28,810 bases of DNA from a virus, in the IMG/VR virus record IMGVR_UViG_3300021956_000061, positions 1 to 28,810 of that record; one strand, 5' to 3'. Position 1 is the first letter of the stretch. Each line of letters starts with the position of its first letter. Under the pieces are notes generated by a model. The model was not told where the DNA came from. It ran no database searches and was given only the letters and a program-made list of their open reading frames with translations. A program made the position numbers and the translations under genes. This document shows positions 17,372-23,603 of this stretch, in pieces.

Positions 17372-17584
17372 CTAGAACTTTCTTTGCTCAAAGCATTCGA
17401 GATGGCTAGACACAAACATATTCTTCTTTACTTCTTCAAATAATCTACCATCAATACACTTGATATCTTTATCTGCAAAACTTCTTGGCTTAATCTGATT
17501 AATGTTTATATCAACACTAACAAATAGCATGATAAAAATACATACAATACTTACAAGCGTTAATAACTTTTCTTTATTCGTCAT
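17372..17584 (-). CDS. Small membrane-anchored protein with two cysteines
   Basis: A 70-residue protein. Residues 6-26 form a hydrophobic helix (LLTLVSIVCIFIMLFVSVDI) that may be an uncleaved signal-anchor. The C-terminal part (DIKCIDGRLFEEV then VSSHLECFEQRKF) holds two Cys that could pair outside the cytoplasm. This short beta-like C-terminus is seen in small phage membrane proteins of unknown role. It overlaps the preceding leftward gene by 11 bases. Confidence 0.6.
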   Translation of the reverse strand: MTNKEKLLTLVSIVCIFIMLFVSVDININQIKPRSFADKDIKCIDGRLFEEVKKNMFVSSHLECFEQRKF

Positions 17585-17720
17585 AATGATCCTTTATTCC
17601 ATGGTCATATTTAAAATCATTGATGTCATCATTATCCTCAGTAGGATCATCATATAATTTTTGAAGCACCTTAACTGGCTTCTTAATTTTTTTAGCTTCT
17701 AAATCAAATTCATTATCCAT
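17574..17720 (-). CDS. Small acidic hypothetical protein
   Basis: A 48-residue frame on the minus strand, starting at the ATG at 17720 behind a perfect GGAGG five bases upstream (an in-frame ATG three bases earlier is also possible). It begins MDNEFDLEAKKIKKP and continues with an Asp-rich stretch (YDDPTEDNDDINDF). It overlaps the next leftward gene by 11 bases. No family is recognised; the site strength, tight packing and strand agreement support it. Confidence 0.5.
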   Translation of the reverse strand: MDNEFDLEAKKIKKPVKVLQKLYDDPTEDNDDINDFKYDHGIKDHYDE

Positions 17721-17729
17721 CATGGCCTC

Positions 17730-18083
17730 CTAATAGAATACATGGTTATTAATAACTGCTCTTGGTTTCATGCCCCATTGATTTGGCATGCTTACATTAT
17801 GAAAATAACTAGCACCCTTACTACTATCTTTGATCTCTTGCTTTATGATCTTCTCAGACAATAACACAAAAGGTTTAAGCTGTGAATAAGGTGGTATGTA
17901 TTTAGTCTTTTGAGTCCATTCAAATTGATCTGCCTTGAAAGTCTCTGAGCATATCTTCTTCTGATTAAAGTCAGCTCTTCGATAAAGCACATACCCTACT
18001 GCCACTTGGCCAGGGACAGGCTCGCCCCTAGCTTCGTGATACATCGTTAAACTCATACACATGACTGCTGCAACATCTAACAT
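17730..18083 (-). CDS. Cell-wall hydrolase, SleB/Hydrolase_2 family
   Basis: A 117-residue protein with the family's signature M-Y-H-E-A-R-G-E (catalytic Glu at residue 17), then P-G-Q-V-A-V-G-Y-V, a D-Q-F-E-W block and the late A-S-Y-F-H-N motif. The family cleaves peptidoglycan, in SleB as a lytic transglycosylase. No clear signal peptide is present, although the first 14 residues are fairly apolar. AAAGGAG precedes the ATG at good spacing. It is divergent from pqqA and far from the holin/endolysin cassette, so the phage has two wall-cutting enzymes in oppositely oriented operons. Confidence 0.82.
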   Translation of the reverse strand: MLDVAAVMCMSLTMYHEARGEPVPGQVAVGYVLYRRADFNQKKICSETFKADQFEWTQKTKYIPPYSQLKPFVLLSEKIIKQEIKDSSKGASYFHNVSMPNQWGMKPRAVINNHVFY

Positions 18084-18116
18084 AAAGTCTCCTTTGCTTA
18101 GGTAGCTTTCATGGTT

Positions 18117-18160
18117 TTGCGTATATACTTTCTATATACTTTTGGCATAATGAACTCACG
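18117..18160. promoter_or_regulatory. Divergent control region between hydrolase gene and pqqA
   Basis: The gap of 91 bp holds two direct copies of TATATACTTT (18122-18131 and 18133-18142), spaced 11 bp start to start, about one helical turn. A -10-like CATAAT lies at 18146-18151 on the plus strand, 24 bases before the pqqA ATG. No good plus-strand -35 is present, which would suit an activator-dependent promoter at the repeats. On the minus strand the same repeats give TATATA elements for the hydrolase gene. Function inferred from position. Confidence 0.4.
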
Positions 18161-18174
18161 AAAGGAGAACGATT

Positions 18175-18246
18175 ATGTGGACAAAACCAGCAGCTACTGA
18201 AATGCGCTTCGGCTTTGAAGTTACAATGTATGTAATGAATAAGTAA
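18175..18246 (+). CDS. pqqA: PqqA-type PQQ precursor peptide
   Basis: A 23-codon gene followed by TAA, with a strong site (AAGGAG at 18162-18167, 7 nt before the ATG). The peptide begins M-W-T-K-P-A and contains F-G-F-E15-V-T-M-Y19, matching PqqA peptides (M-W-x-K-P-A...G-x-E-V-T-x-Y), which are 22-24 residues long. In the known pathway the radical-SAM enzyme PqqE, with PqqD, links this Glu and Tyr, and the peptide is then processed into the cofactor PQQ. No pqqB, C, D or E is in the window, so host enzymes would be needed. It is on the opposite strand to its neighbours and its last 26 bases overlap the 3' end of the convergent gene. It is too short for ordinary gene callers. Confidence 0.9.
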   Translation: MWTKPAATEMRFGFEVTMYVMNK

Positions 18247-18421
18247 GCCAAGCATACAAAGATAGAGCAATGCCTATGGAAATCCTAGTGGCTTTCCATA
18301 TGCGTTGCCTTTTCTCTTTGGGTGACTCTAATGTCACCTCGTATTCATAACCATTAAGCTCTTTAAATGAGCGTGGGAAACGCCATTCAAAAGCATTGAA
18401 GTTAGTTTTGTATTGTTTCAT
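18221..18421 (-). CDS. Small protein with C-terminal transmembrane helix
   Basis: A 66-residue protein: a hydrophilic N-terminal half ([20 protein letters not shown]), a very basic junction (KEKRQRIWK), and a membrane helix at residues 45-63 ([17 protein letters not shown]). The basic flank suggests the N-terminal half stays in the cytoplasm. It overlaps the ERF gene upstream by 20 bases and pqqA, antisense, by 26. The F-E-W-R-F-P-R-S-F element is reminiscent of small proteins in other phages, but I cannot name a function. Confidence 0.6.
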   Translation of the reverse strand: MKQYKTNFNAFEWRFPRSFKELNGYEYEVTLESPKEKRQRIWKATRISIGIALSLYAWLTYSLHTL

Positions 18422-19085
18422 TTGATTTTCCTTTCACATTATTGATGCGTGTGGCTTGCTTGCCTATGTATTGCATCTTAACTGTTACTGGTAAGCGGTT
18501 TAGTGTAGGCTGGTTAGCTTCTACTAATGCTTTTAGTTTCGATATCTTATCCTCTGGGTTTAGGCTAGAATTAACTAGCTGTTCACTCATTTCATCGAAT
18601 TTTCCTTGCCATGTCAATACATCCGATAGCTCTAGTGGGTCTTTTCCTGGAATATAGAAGGTAAATCCACTAGATTGTTGCTTTTTTACAACACTCTGAG
18701 CGCTAACTGCTGCGTTCCCATCGTCATCTTCTGGTGCAATACCACAAGTAGCCATTAAAGAATAGCGTCTAGCGTAGGTTAATGCTGACCCATAACCTTG
18801 AGCATCTTGCTTAGTGGCTGGCACTTGTAGGATACCTCCAGTTAATATCTCACCACTTTCATGAATAAGAATAGTCTCTACCTTAACGCCATTATCACAC
18901 TCATGCGTTGATTGGATAAGTGCAATGCCATTGTTATTGAGCGCATCTAATACAGCTTCAATACATCCATCTAAAGACACATACTTTGATCTAAAGTGTG
19001 GGTTAGTTGATGTCTTGAGTGCTGGTGCAAATTCTTTCTGTGCTTTGACGAATGCCTTAGCAATCGCCGATACTGATTGAGTCAT
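18402..19085 (-). CDS. ERF-family single-strand annealing protein
   Basis: A 227-residue protein of the ERF family (Essential Recombination Function, P22). Diagnostic elements: an N-terminal K-A-x-x-x-A-Q-K-E-F helix, N-P-H-F-R-S-K-Y-V-S-L-D-G, a G-I-A-L-I-Q segment, and the signature Y-G-S-A-L-T-Y-A-R-R-Y-S-L followed by EDDDGN. ERF anneals complementary single strands and can circularise or concatenate phage DNA. The gene is one small gene away from a YqaJ-type exonuclease, a standard exonuclease-annealase pairing. AGGAG sits nine bases before the start. Confidence 0.92.
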   Translation of the reverse strand: MTQSVSAIAKAFVKAQKEFAPALKTSTNPHFRSKYVSLDGCIEAVLDALNNNGIALIQSTHECDNGVKVETILIHESGEILTGGILQVPATKQDAQGYGSALTYARRYSLMATCGIAPEDDDGNAAVSAQSVVKKQQSSGFTFYIPGKDPLELSDVLTWQGKFDEMSEQLVNSSLNPEDKISKLKALVEANQPTLNRLPVTVKMQYIGKQATRINNVKGKSNETIQN

Positions 19086-19218
19086 CTTTAGTTTCTCCTA
19101 TGTAAGATTTAATAATATCACTTGCTTTTACTTTTACCTTTGCTACTTTTGTTTCTAATTCTTGAAGCTCTTGCATTGCTACTGTTGAATACCATTGAAT
19201 ATCATCATCTGCCATCAT
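19057..19218 (-). CDS. Small charged helical protein between exonuclease and ERF genes
   Basis: A 53-residue frame starting at ATG 19218 (ATGA overlap with the exonuclease stop; an in-frame ATG at 19215 is also possible) behind AGGA six bases upstream. The text is acidic at the start (MMADDDIQWY) then helical (MQELQELETKVAKVKVKASD). It overlaps the ERF start by 29 bases. The coupling on both sides supports expression; function unknown, perhaps helping the annealase or nuclease. Confidence 0.5.
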   Translation of the reverse strand: MMADDDIQWYSTVAMQELQELETKVAKVKVKASDIIKSYIGETKDDSISIGDC

Positions 19219-20171
19219 ATACGATCCTTTATAGAAAGTTTAGATTGTCTAATGACATAGGCTTCTTTAGCTGGCACAGTTTTTGCTGGCTGTGCTTTGT
19301 ATTGACGCATAGGCCATGAGATTTTATAACGACCAGCATTGCATACTTCTGCATCACGCATCTGTTCCATGATATTGATTTGTAAACGATCAATCGCATT
19401 CTCTAACTCCATGATTTGCTCACGAAGTTCTATGATCTTCTCAGCTTGGATCTCAATTTCTGGAATATCAATCGCACTCTTTTCAGCACGATCAAACACA
19501 CGACTCGCTTCATTGCTGCTTGATAATGGATACCAATCAATTTCTTCATTAGATTTATATTTATCTAACTTTGCTTGGAACTCTTCTACCGCTTGATGAA
19601 TCATATTCACTTGATCCTCATTGCGCTCATATAAGAATATCCTTAGTGTTGTGCCACGATATAATACACATAGCGCACCCCATTTAGCTTTCATAATATC
19701 CATTTGTCCTTGAAGTTGAATCACTCCACGATAAACCGCTGGGGTATCTTCGACATCCTGTGCAGTTAGTTTAGCCTCTAAAATACCTAATCCATCGAGC
19801 TTGATAGGCTTTGTGCCATCATTCATGACATAAATCCCATTGCCAATGTCTGTGAATATTTCAGTCCCAGCGCCTTGAGCAGTGCCATCAAGTGAGCAAG
19901 CCAAGGGTATGCTTTCATGAAAGTATGCCTCTGTGTGATCTAGATTATCAATCTCACAGCCTAAACGCTTGACAGCTTCGGCAAGGATTAACTTCTCTGT
20001 AAGATTGCCCCAGATCATTGGTTCATTCTCAATAAACTCTGGCTCAATGCCTTGATAATGATCTATGCTTTGCTTCAATTCATCATTTGGGGTTCTAAAC
20101 TTGCTAAATCCTAATAATGCTGGAAGCCTTGAGCATGACATCATGTCATTCGGCGTCAATTTCCCTACCAT
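19215..20171 (-). CDS. YqaJ-type recombination exonuclease (PD-(D/E)XK)
   Basis: A 318-residue nuclease. It shows the family order: S-C-S-R-L-P-A-L-L-G near residue 12, W-G-N-L-T-E59 (metal-binding Glu), S-L-D95-G, and G-I-L-E132-A-K134 (the ExK core). A C-terminal coiled coil (residues about 240-285) precedes a basic end. Lambda-exonuclease-like proteins of this group resect double-stranded ends and hand single strands to an annealing protein, here the nearby ERF. It overlaps the serine recombinase gene by 26 bases. Confidence 0.85.
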   Translation of the reverse strand: MVGKLTPNDMMSCSRLPALLGFSKFRTPNDELKQSIDHYQGIEPEFIENEPMIWGNLTEKLILAEAVKRLGCEIDNLDHTEAYFHESIPLACSLDGTAQGAGTEIFTDIGNGIYVMNDGTKPIKLDGLGILEAKLTAQDVEDTPAVYRGVIQLQGQMDIMKAKWGALCVLYRGTTLRIFLYERNEDQVNMIHQAVEEFQAKLDKYKSNEEIDWYPLSSSNEASRVFDRAEKSAIDIPEIEIQAEKIIELREQIMELENAIDRLQINIMEQMRDAEVCNAGRYKISWPMRQYKAQPAKTVPAKEAYVIRQSKLSIKDRI

Positions 20172-20847
20172 ATTTTCTCTCTCTTTCTTTGATTGTGTTG
20201 AAATACCATTGAACGTTAGAGCCTGTCCATTGGCGGTTAAGATAAGTCTTGATACCTAACTCATTGAGTTTCTTTGCAATGCCAGCGCATGTTGGTTTAT
20301 CCGCCTGTTGAATTGCAATATCAACCCATTGTTTAATACTTAAAGCGTATTGTGCTGTGTGATAGGCGCGTCTATTGCCACCCATAATTGAAATATCTTT
20401 TAGACGATCTCTAGGCGCCCCGAGCTTAATCCCTCGAGCCTTTGCGGCTCTCAAAGCATTCTTTGTGTTGATAGATATTTGACGCCTTGTCTCTTCATTC
20501 AATACAGCGCGAATATGTAATTCAAAGATGCTAGCTTTGGGGGTTTCAGCGATGACTAATGGCACTTTCTTTTCTAACAGCTCAGACATAAGATGCACCG
20601 AGCGCGTAAGTCTACATTGCTTAGCAACCAATAGGAATTGATCTTTTTCAAGCTCTAAAAGTGCAAGCGCCTTGAGCAGTTCGGGTCTATGATTATGAGA
20701 CCCGCTCTCGATGTCAGTATACTCGGCCACGATCTCAACGCCTTCCGCTCTTGCGTAAGCGTAGCACATTTGCTGCTGTGCTTCTAAACCTAGACCGCTT
20801 TCACATTGCTTATCAGTTGAGACGCGATAATAAGCTATAAATTTCAT
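20146..20847 (-). CDS. Serine recombinase (resolvase/invertase family)
   Basis: The start was chosen at the ATG at 20847 because MKFIAYYRVS begins the catalytic domain; it overlaps the preceding stop (ATGA). The 233-residue protein has catalytic Ser10 in Y-Y-R-V-S-T-D-K-Q, the D-I-E-S-G block, R54 in NHRPEL and R79-L-T-R82. In gamma-delta resolvase an Asp precedes the first of these arginines; here it is Cys78. The C-terminal part (CAGIAKKLNELGIKT...W-T-G-S-N-V) resembles the DNA-binding Recombinase domain of large serine integrases, shortened. It could integrate the phage, resolve multimers or invert a segment; no inverted fibre segment is seen. Confidence 0.85.
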   Translation of the reverse strand: MKFIAYYRVSTDKQCESGLGLEAQQQMCYAYARAEGVEIVAEYTDIESGSHNHRPELLKALALLELEKDQFLLVAKQCRLTRSVHLMSELLEKKVPLVIAETPKASIFELHIRAVLNEETRRQISINTKNALRAAKARGIKLGAPRDRLKDISIMGGNRRAYHTAQYALSIKQWVDIAIQQADKPTCAGIAKKLNELGIKTYLNRQWTGSNVQWYFNTIKERERKYGREIDAE

Positions 20848-21029
20848 AATAGACCCGCCAATCTCGAGGCCTCTGATTTGCAACGCTCTACAGTTTGAGC
20901 GGGTAAGCCTCGCATGAATGAATACGCCATTTCAATGCACTCGTTGGCCTTATCATTAGTTGGCGCTGTAATTGCAAGCGTTAGGGCTTGCGTTAAGAGT
21001 TCAATTTGCTGCCTTTGCGATGTATACAT
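20844..21029 (-). CDS. Small helical protein upstream of the recombinase
   Basis: A 61-residue protein, predicted all-helical (QRQQIELLTQALTLAITAPT then ANECIEMAYSFMRG), translationally coupled to the serine recombinase by an ATGA overlap. An AAAGG site and the shared leader element at 21034-21049 precede it. The LTLAITAPTNDKAxEC pattern is seen in small phage proteins of unknown role. Confidence 0.55.
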   Translation of the reverse strand: MYTSQRQQIELLTQALTLAITAPTNDKANECIEMAYSFMRGLPAQTVERCKSEASRLAGLL

Positions 21030-21033
21030 TTAA

Positions 21034-21049
21034 TTACCTTTCATGGTTT
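21034..21049 (-). repeat. Shared leader element of leftward genes (copy 2 of 2 exact)
   Basis: The 16-mer TTACCTTTCATGGTTT (plus-strand reading) is identical here and at 22373-22388. Related versions lie at 22126-22140 (CACCTTTCGTGGTTT), 21411-21423 and 18104-18116. Read on the minus strand it is AAACCATGAAAGGTAA, which includes the ribosome binding site of the downstream gene. Confidence 0.6.
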
Positions 21050-21050
21050 C

Positions 21051-21090
21051 GGGTAAAATTACCCCATAAGCGCCCGTTTAAAGGCGCTTA
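21051..21090 (-). terminator. Paired inverted repeats, possible leftward terminator or attenuator
   Basis: TAAGCGCC (21067-21074) and GGCGCTTA (21083-21090) form a perfect 8-bp stem with an 8-nt loop; GGGTAA/TTACCC (21051-21056 and 21059-21064) is a second repeat beside it. On the minus strand the GC-rich stem is followed within a few bases by TAATTTTA. It could partially terminate leftward transcription before the recombinase group, or be a protein-binding site. Confidence 0.45.
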
Positions 21091-21100
21091 AAGTGTAACT

Positions 21101-21187
21101 TTAGAATGATAAGAGTAGTAATAACCAGCAATAAAAACTTATCATGCCAAGCGTTAAAAATAGGAAGTGTTTAAGTAACTGAGTCAT
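21101..21187 (-). CDS. Tiny single-helix membrane protein
   Basis: A 28-residue frame with AAGGGG seven bases before the ATG at 21187. It reads MTQLLKHFLFLTLGM then a strongly hydrophobic C-terminus (WLLLLLSF), so it would be one membrane helix. It fills most of the otherwise empty 21030-21198 gap in the leftward operon. Support is limited to the binding site, location and hydrophobicity. Confidence 0.4.
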   Translation of the reverse strand: MTQLLKHFLFLTLGMISFYCWLLLLLSF

Positions 21188-21198
21188 ATTAAAGCCCC

Positions 21199-21402
21199 TT
21201 AATAATTGATTCTGAATTGATTATGATTATTAATAACGATTGATCCACGCTTTAAAAGCCCGTTTAAAGCTCTTAATGTAGTCTTATCGTTAGCATATGA
21301 GTGCCAACCTTGATACTTTTCAGCAAACTGCAACATGTTTACTTGATACTTGCCGACAGCAATTAAAGGCTTGCTGGTGCCATGATAAATAGCTAGTTTC
21401 AT
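21199..21402 (-). CDS. Hypothetical protein, possible small DNA-binding domain
   Basis: A 67-residue basic protein. The C-terminal half (KTTLRALNGLLKRGSIVINN) resembles the helix-wing part of a small winged-helix fold, but the match is too weak to assign. GAAAGGG precedes the start in a variant of the shared leader. It lies in a series of small unknown leftward genes. Confidence 0.5.
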   Translation of the reverse strand: MKLAIYHGTSKPLIAVGKYQVNMLQFAEKYQGWHSYANDKTTLRALNGLLKRGSIVINNHNQFRINY

Positions 21403-21426
21403 TTTATATACCCTTTCAGAGTTTAA

Positions 21427-22119
21427 TTAATAGATAAGACCGCCAGTAATAGTTTTAGCGCCAATTTTGGCAGCGATCTCGTTTCGTGCTTCACTATCTA
21501 AATAGTTACCTTCGAAGTCAGTCCACTCGCCGCTTAAATAGTCAATTTGATCGTTATCGCCCTCACCATAAGAAAAGCTGCAATATTCTGAAAATATAAA
21601 CTCGTTAAAGTCTATTTTAAATAGCTTGGCGTCAGTGTAACCGCCTCGAACATCTGCGCCGTTATGAATCTGCAATAGTAGGTAATCATCGCCATGCAGT
21701 TGAAGCTGCTGACCTTGCACAACTTGAGATAATGCAGAGTCGCCATTATAAGAATTGTAAGCCTCGCCAATAGCTTGGAAGCCTTGATTTTCTAACCATT
21801 CAAAACCCTCTGAACTCACGCCATAATAATCAGAGTTCCAGTTTTCAACTGGCATTGAGTTGAACTCATCGCATAAGTCATCGAGATCAAGTGAGCTGGT
21901 TAGCTTATGAAATAGATCAATAGTAGGAATCAAGTCCCAGTTATTGTCTTTGTAGTGATAAGACTCAAGTGTGCATTCGGGTGAGTCAATAAAGTCTTGA
22001 ATCGTCTTTTTTTGGTTTCGTTGCCAGTGGCGGCCATTGTCGCCACCACTATCGCAGATAGCGATTCCAGTTGATTCAGTTAGCATTGAATAGATAAGGT
22101 TTTGAAGTTTTGTTGTCAT
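21427..22119 (-). CDS. Hypothetical acidic phage protein
   Basis: The start was placed at the ATG at 22119 (MTTKLQNL), with AAAGG eight bases upstream, rather than the in-frame GTG at 22128. The 230-residue product is acidic and has an unusual conserved-looking N-terminal block (IAICDSGGDNGRHWQRN), many Asp/Asn/Tyr/Trp, and no membrane or signal segment. I have a general memory of D-S-G-G-x-x-G-R-H-W-Q-R-N in phage and plasmid hypothetical proteins. No catalytic function can be read. Early location suggests a host-takeover role, which is speculative. Confidence 0.65.
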   Translation of the reverse strand: MTTKLQNLIYSMLTESTGIAICDSGGDNGRHWQRNQKKTIQDFIDSPECTLESYHYKDNNWDLIPTIDLFHKLTSSLDLDDLCDEFNSMPVENWNSDYYGVSSEGFEWLENQGFQAIGEAYNSYNGDSALSQVVQGQQLQLHGDDYLLLQIHNGADVRGGYTDAKLFKIDFNEFIFSEYCSFSYGEGDNDQIDYLSGEWTDFEGNYLDSEARNEIAAKIGAKTITGGLIY

Positions 22120-22148
22120 GTTATTCACCTTTCGTGGTTTTTAAATGA

Positions 22149-22367
22149 TTAAAGTGTAACTGTTTTGTCTTGATTCCAGTCAGCTATGACTGTTAAAGCC
22201 TTAGCATCATCAGCATAGAGTTCGATGCTGATTCTATTGCCACTGATGTCAGTAATGTTTAAACGTCTTACGCTAAATGCTTCACGTAACTTATCTGCGT
22301 TGCGTTCAAAGTTAGATACTTCACTTAATGTTATTGATTTAATGTCATGTATGTTTAATGTTTGCAT
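22149..22367 (-). CDS. Small hypothetical protein, first gene of the leftward operon
   Basis: A 72-residue protein, mixed alpha/beta (LNIHDIKSITLSEVS, then RISIELYADDAKALTVIADW). The exact 16-mer leader element and an AAAGG site sit just before its ATG. It is the first gene after a leftward promoter at 22423-22451, so it should be among the earliest expressed. No family recognised. Confidence 0.55.
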   Translation of the reverse strand: MQTLNIHDIKSITLSEVSNFERNADKLREAFSVRRLNITDISGNRISIELYADDAKALTVIADWNQDKTVTL

Positions 22368-22372
22368 TTTAT

Positions 22373-22388
22373 TTACCTTTCATGGTTT
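22373..22388 (-). repeat. Shared leader element of leftward genes (copy 1 of 2 exact)
   Basis: Same 16-mer as at 21034-21049. In both exact copies the minus-strand reading contains an ATG starting a 4-codon frame (Met-Lys-Gly-Lys or -Asn, then TAA) that ends at or beside the real start codon. Confidence 0.6.
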
Positions 22389-22422
22389 GTTTAAAAATCG
22401 CATTTATTGCTGCGATGTGGTG

Positions 22423-22451
22423 ACTATGAACTCGTTTTTATTGATTGTCAA
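22423..22451 (-). promoter_or_regulatory. Leftward sigma70-type promoter with overlapping inverted repeat
   Basis: On the minus strand, TTGACA (22446-22451) is followed after 17 bases by CATAGT (22423-22428), pointing at the leftward operon. The perfect inverted repeat ATTGA-TTG-TCAAT (22440-22452) covers the -35 and is a candidate operator, perhaps for the adjacent winged-helix protein. Confidence 0.5.
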
Positions 22452-22486
22452 TAGGTTAAATAAAATAAATTTGATAAAATGTTTGA

Positions 22487-23113
22487 ATGAATAATAGCAA
22501 TTCGATAAGTAAAAACTATCATATACCGGAGCCTATAAAGCTCAAGGTCGTTAAAAATGAAGATTTACGCAAGTTCTGCGTAGTGCCATTAAAGGCATTT
22601 TTAAATAAAAGCGTTACTGGTGAGAATCTAAGAGTGCTGGCAGTGCTGGCAAGTTATTGCAATAAAGGAGGTTATAGCTTTGTTAGCTTGCAGCGCATTG
22701 CTGACGATCTAGGCTGCACGCATCAGAACATTGCAAAGCATTTAAAAAGACTAGAAAAGGCTGGCATTATCTCGAGTGTGCAGAACTCATGGCCAGCTTT
22801 AAAAGGTAATACTAGACGAATTATCTATGACGAAAAAATAAAAGATAGCGATCTAAAAGAACATCAATTCTTAAACTCTGATATCTCAGCGATAAGAAAA
22901 CATACCAAACTCATCAACGAGATAGATAAAACGATGCAACCTCATGAAGTTGGAAGATCAGAACATAATCAAGTGGATGATATAACTAGCTTGTTTGAAT
23001 ATATAGCAAGTGACAGCGATTTGTTGAAGCTAGAAAAGCTTATTAATAGCGGTAAGTCAGTAAAAGAACTTAAGAGCCTACTCTCGCAAGGCATTACAGT
23101 CGATAAGATATAA
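22487..23113 (+). CDS. Winged helix-turn-helix DNA-binding protein
   Basis: A 208-residue protein with a winged HTH at about residues 43-115: TGENLRVLAVLASYCNKGGY, then V-S-L-Q-R-I-A-D-D-L-G-C-T-H-Q-N-I-A-K-H-L-K-R-L-E-K-A-G-I and a wing with RRIIYDE. This HTH_36-like arrangement is found in phage replication initiators (O/RepA-like N-termini) and regulators. It lies between divergent transcription units and beside the long noncoding region, consistent with an initiator or a regulator. No Shine-Dalgarno is visible; a -10-like TAAAAT (22475-22480) seven bases before the ATG would give a leaderless message. Confidence 0.75.
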   Translation: MNNSNSISKNYHIPEPIKLKVVKNEDLRKFCVVPLKAFLNKSVTGENLRVLAVLASYCNKGGYSFVSLQRIADDLGCTHQNIAKHLKRLEKAGIISSVQNSWPALKGNTRRIIYDEKIKDSDLKEHQFLNSDISAIRKHTKLINEIDKTMQPHEVGRSEHNQVDDITSLFEYIASDSDLLKLEKLINSGKSVKELKSLLSQGITVDKI

Positions 23114-23120
23114 GTTCATA

Positions 23121-23146
23121 GTGTGCTAAAGGTTCGTTTAGCATAC
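23121..23146 (+). terminator. Hairpin after the winged-helix gene
   Basis: GTGTGCTAAA (23121-23130) pairs with TTTAGCATAC (23137-23146), 10 pairs including one G-T, around a 6-base loop. Only a short TCTT follows, so it is terminator-like but not a canonical one. It begins 7 bases after the stop codon. Confidence 0.5.
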
Positions 23147-23280
23147 TCTTAAACGATAACCCCTCTTGTGACATGCTTTATTTATCAAGGCTTTCATTAA
23201 ATCTCACTTGCCTATAATTGACTATCCGATATTTCAAAGGTGACCTATTGCCCCCCACACCCTCACTCATATCGAAGGGT

Positions 23281-23480
23281 ATATCTCACAAATTTTTCCC
23301 ACTTTTTTGAGATTTGTTATACTTTAATATAACTTTTGTATTTCTAGTAACACTAAAAAATGCTTGTTTTCTATGTATAATCAATAAGATATGTATACAA
23401 AAATGTCTTTTTTATACACATTAATTGTTAAAAAGTGATATATTGACAACTAAGATATCTGATAGATGGTATGTCTTAGC
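23281..23480. other. AT-rich segment, possible replication origin
   Basis: This stretch is markedly AT-rich and has no gene. It contains TTATACACA (23412-23420), which fits the DnaA-box consensus TTWTNCACA, plus inverted repeats GTTATA-CTTTAA-TATAAC (23316-23333) and ATCTCA/TGAGAT (23283-23288 and 23308-23313). A TTGACA hexamer is at 23443-23448 followed by the palindrome AGATATCT (23453-23460), without a good -10. An origin is suggested by the AT content, the box and the adjacent HTH gene, but only one box is seen. Confidence 0.35.
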
Positions 23481-23603
23481 AAAAACAAACCTTACCTTAG
23501 GATTTCCTTTATAAATATATAGACTAAATACAAACCAAATAGGATGATATAGAGAGCTTTGTAGACAATATAGATTAACATGATGTAGTTCGTGCCGAAA
23601 TAG

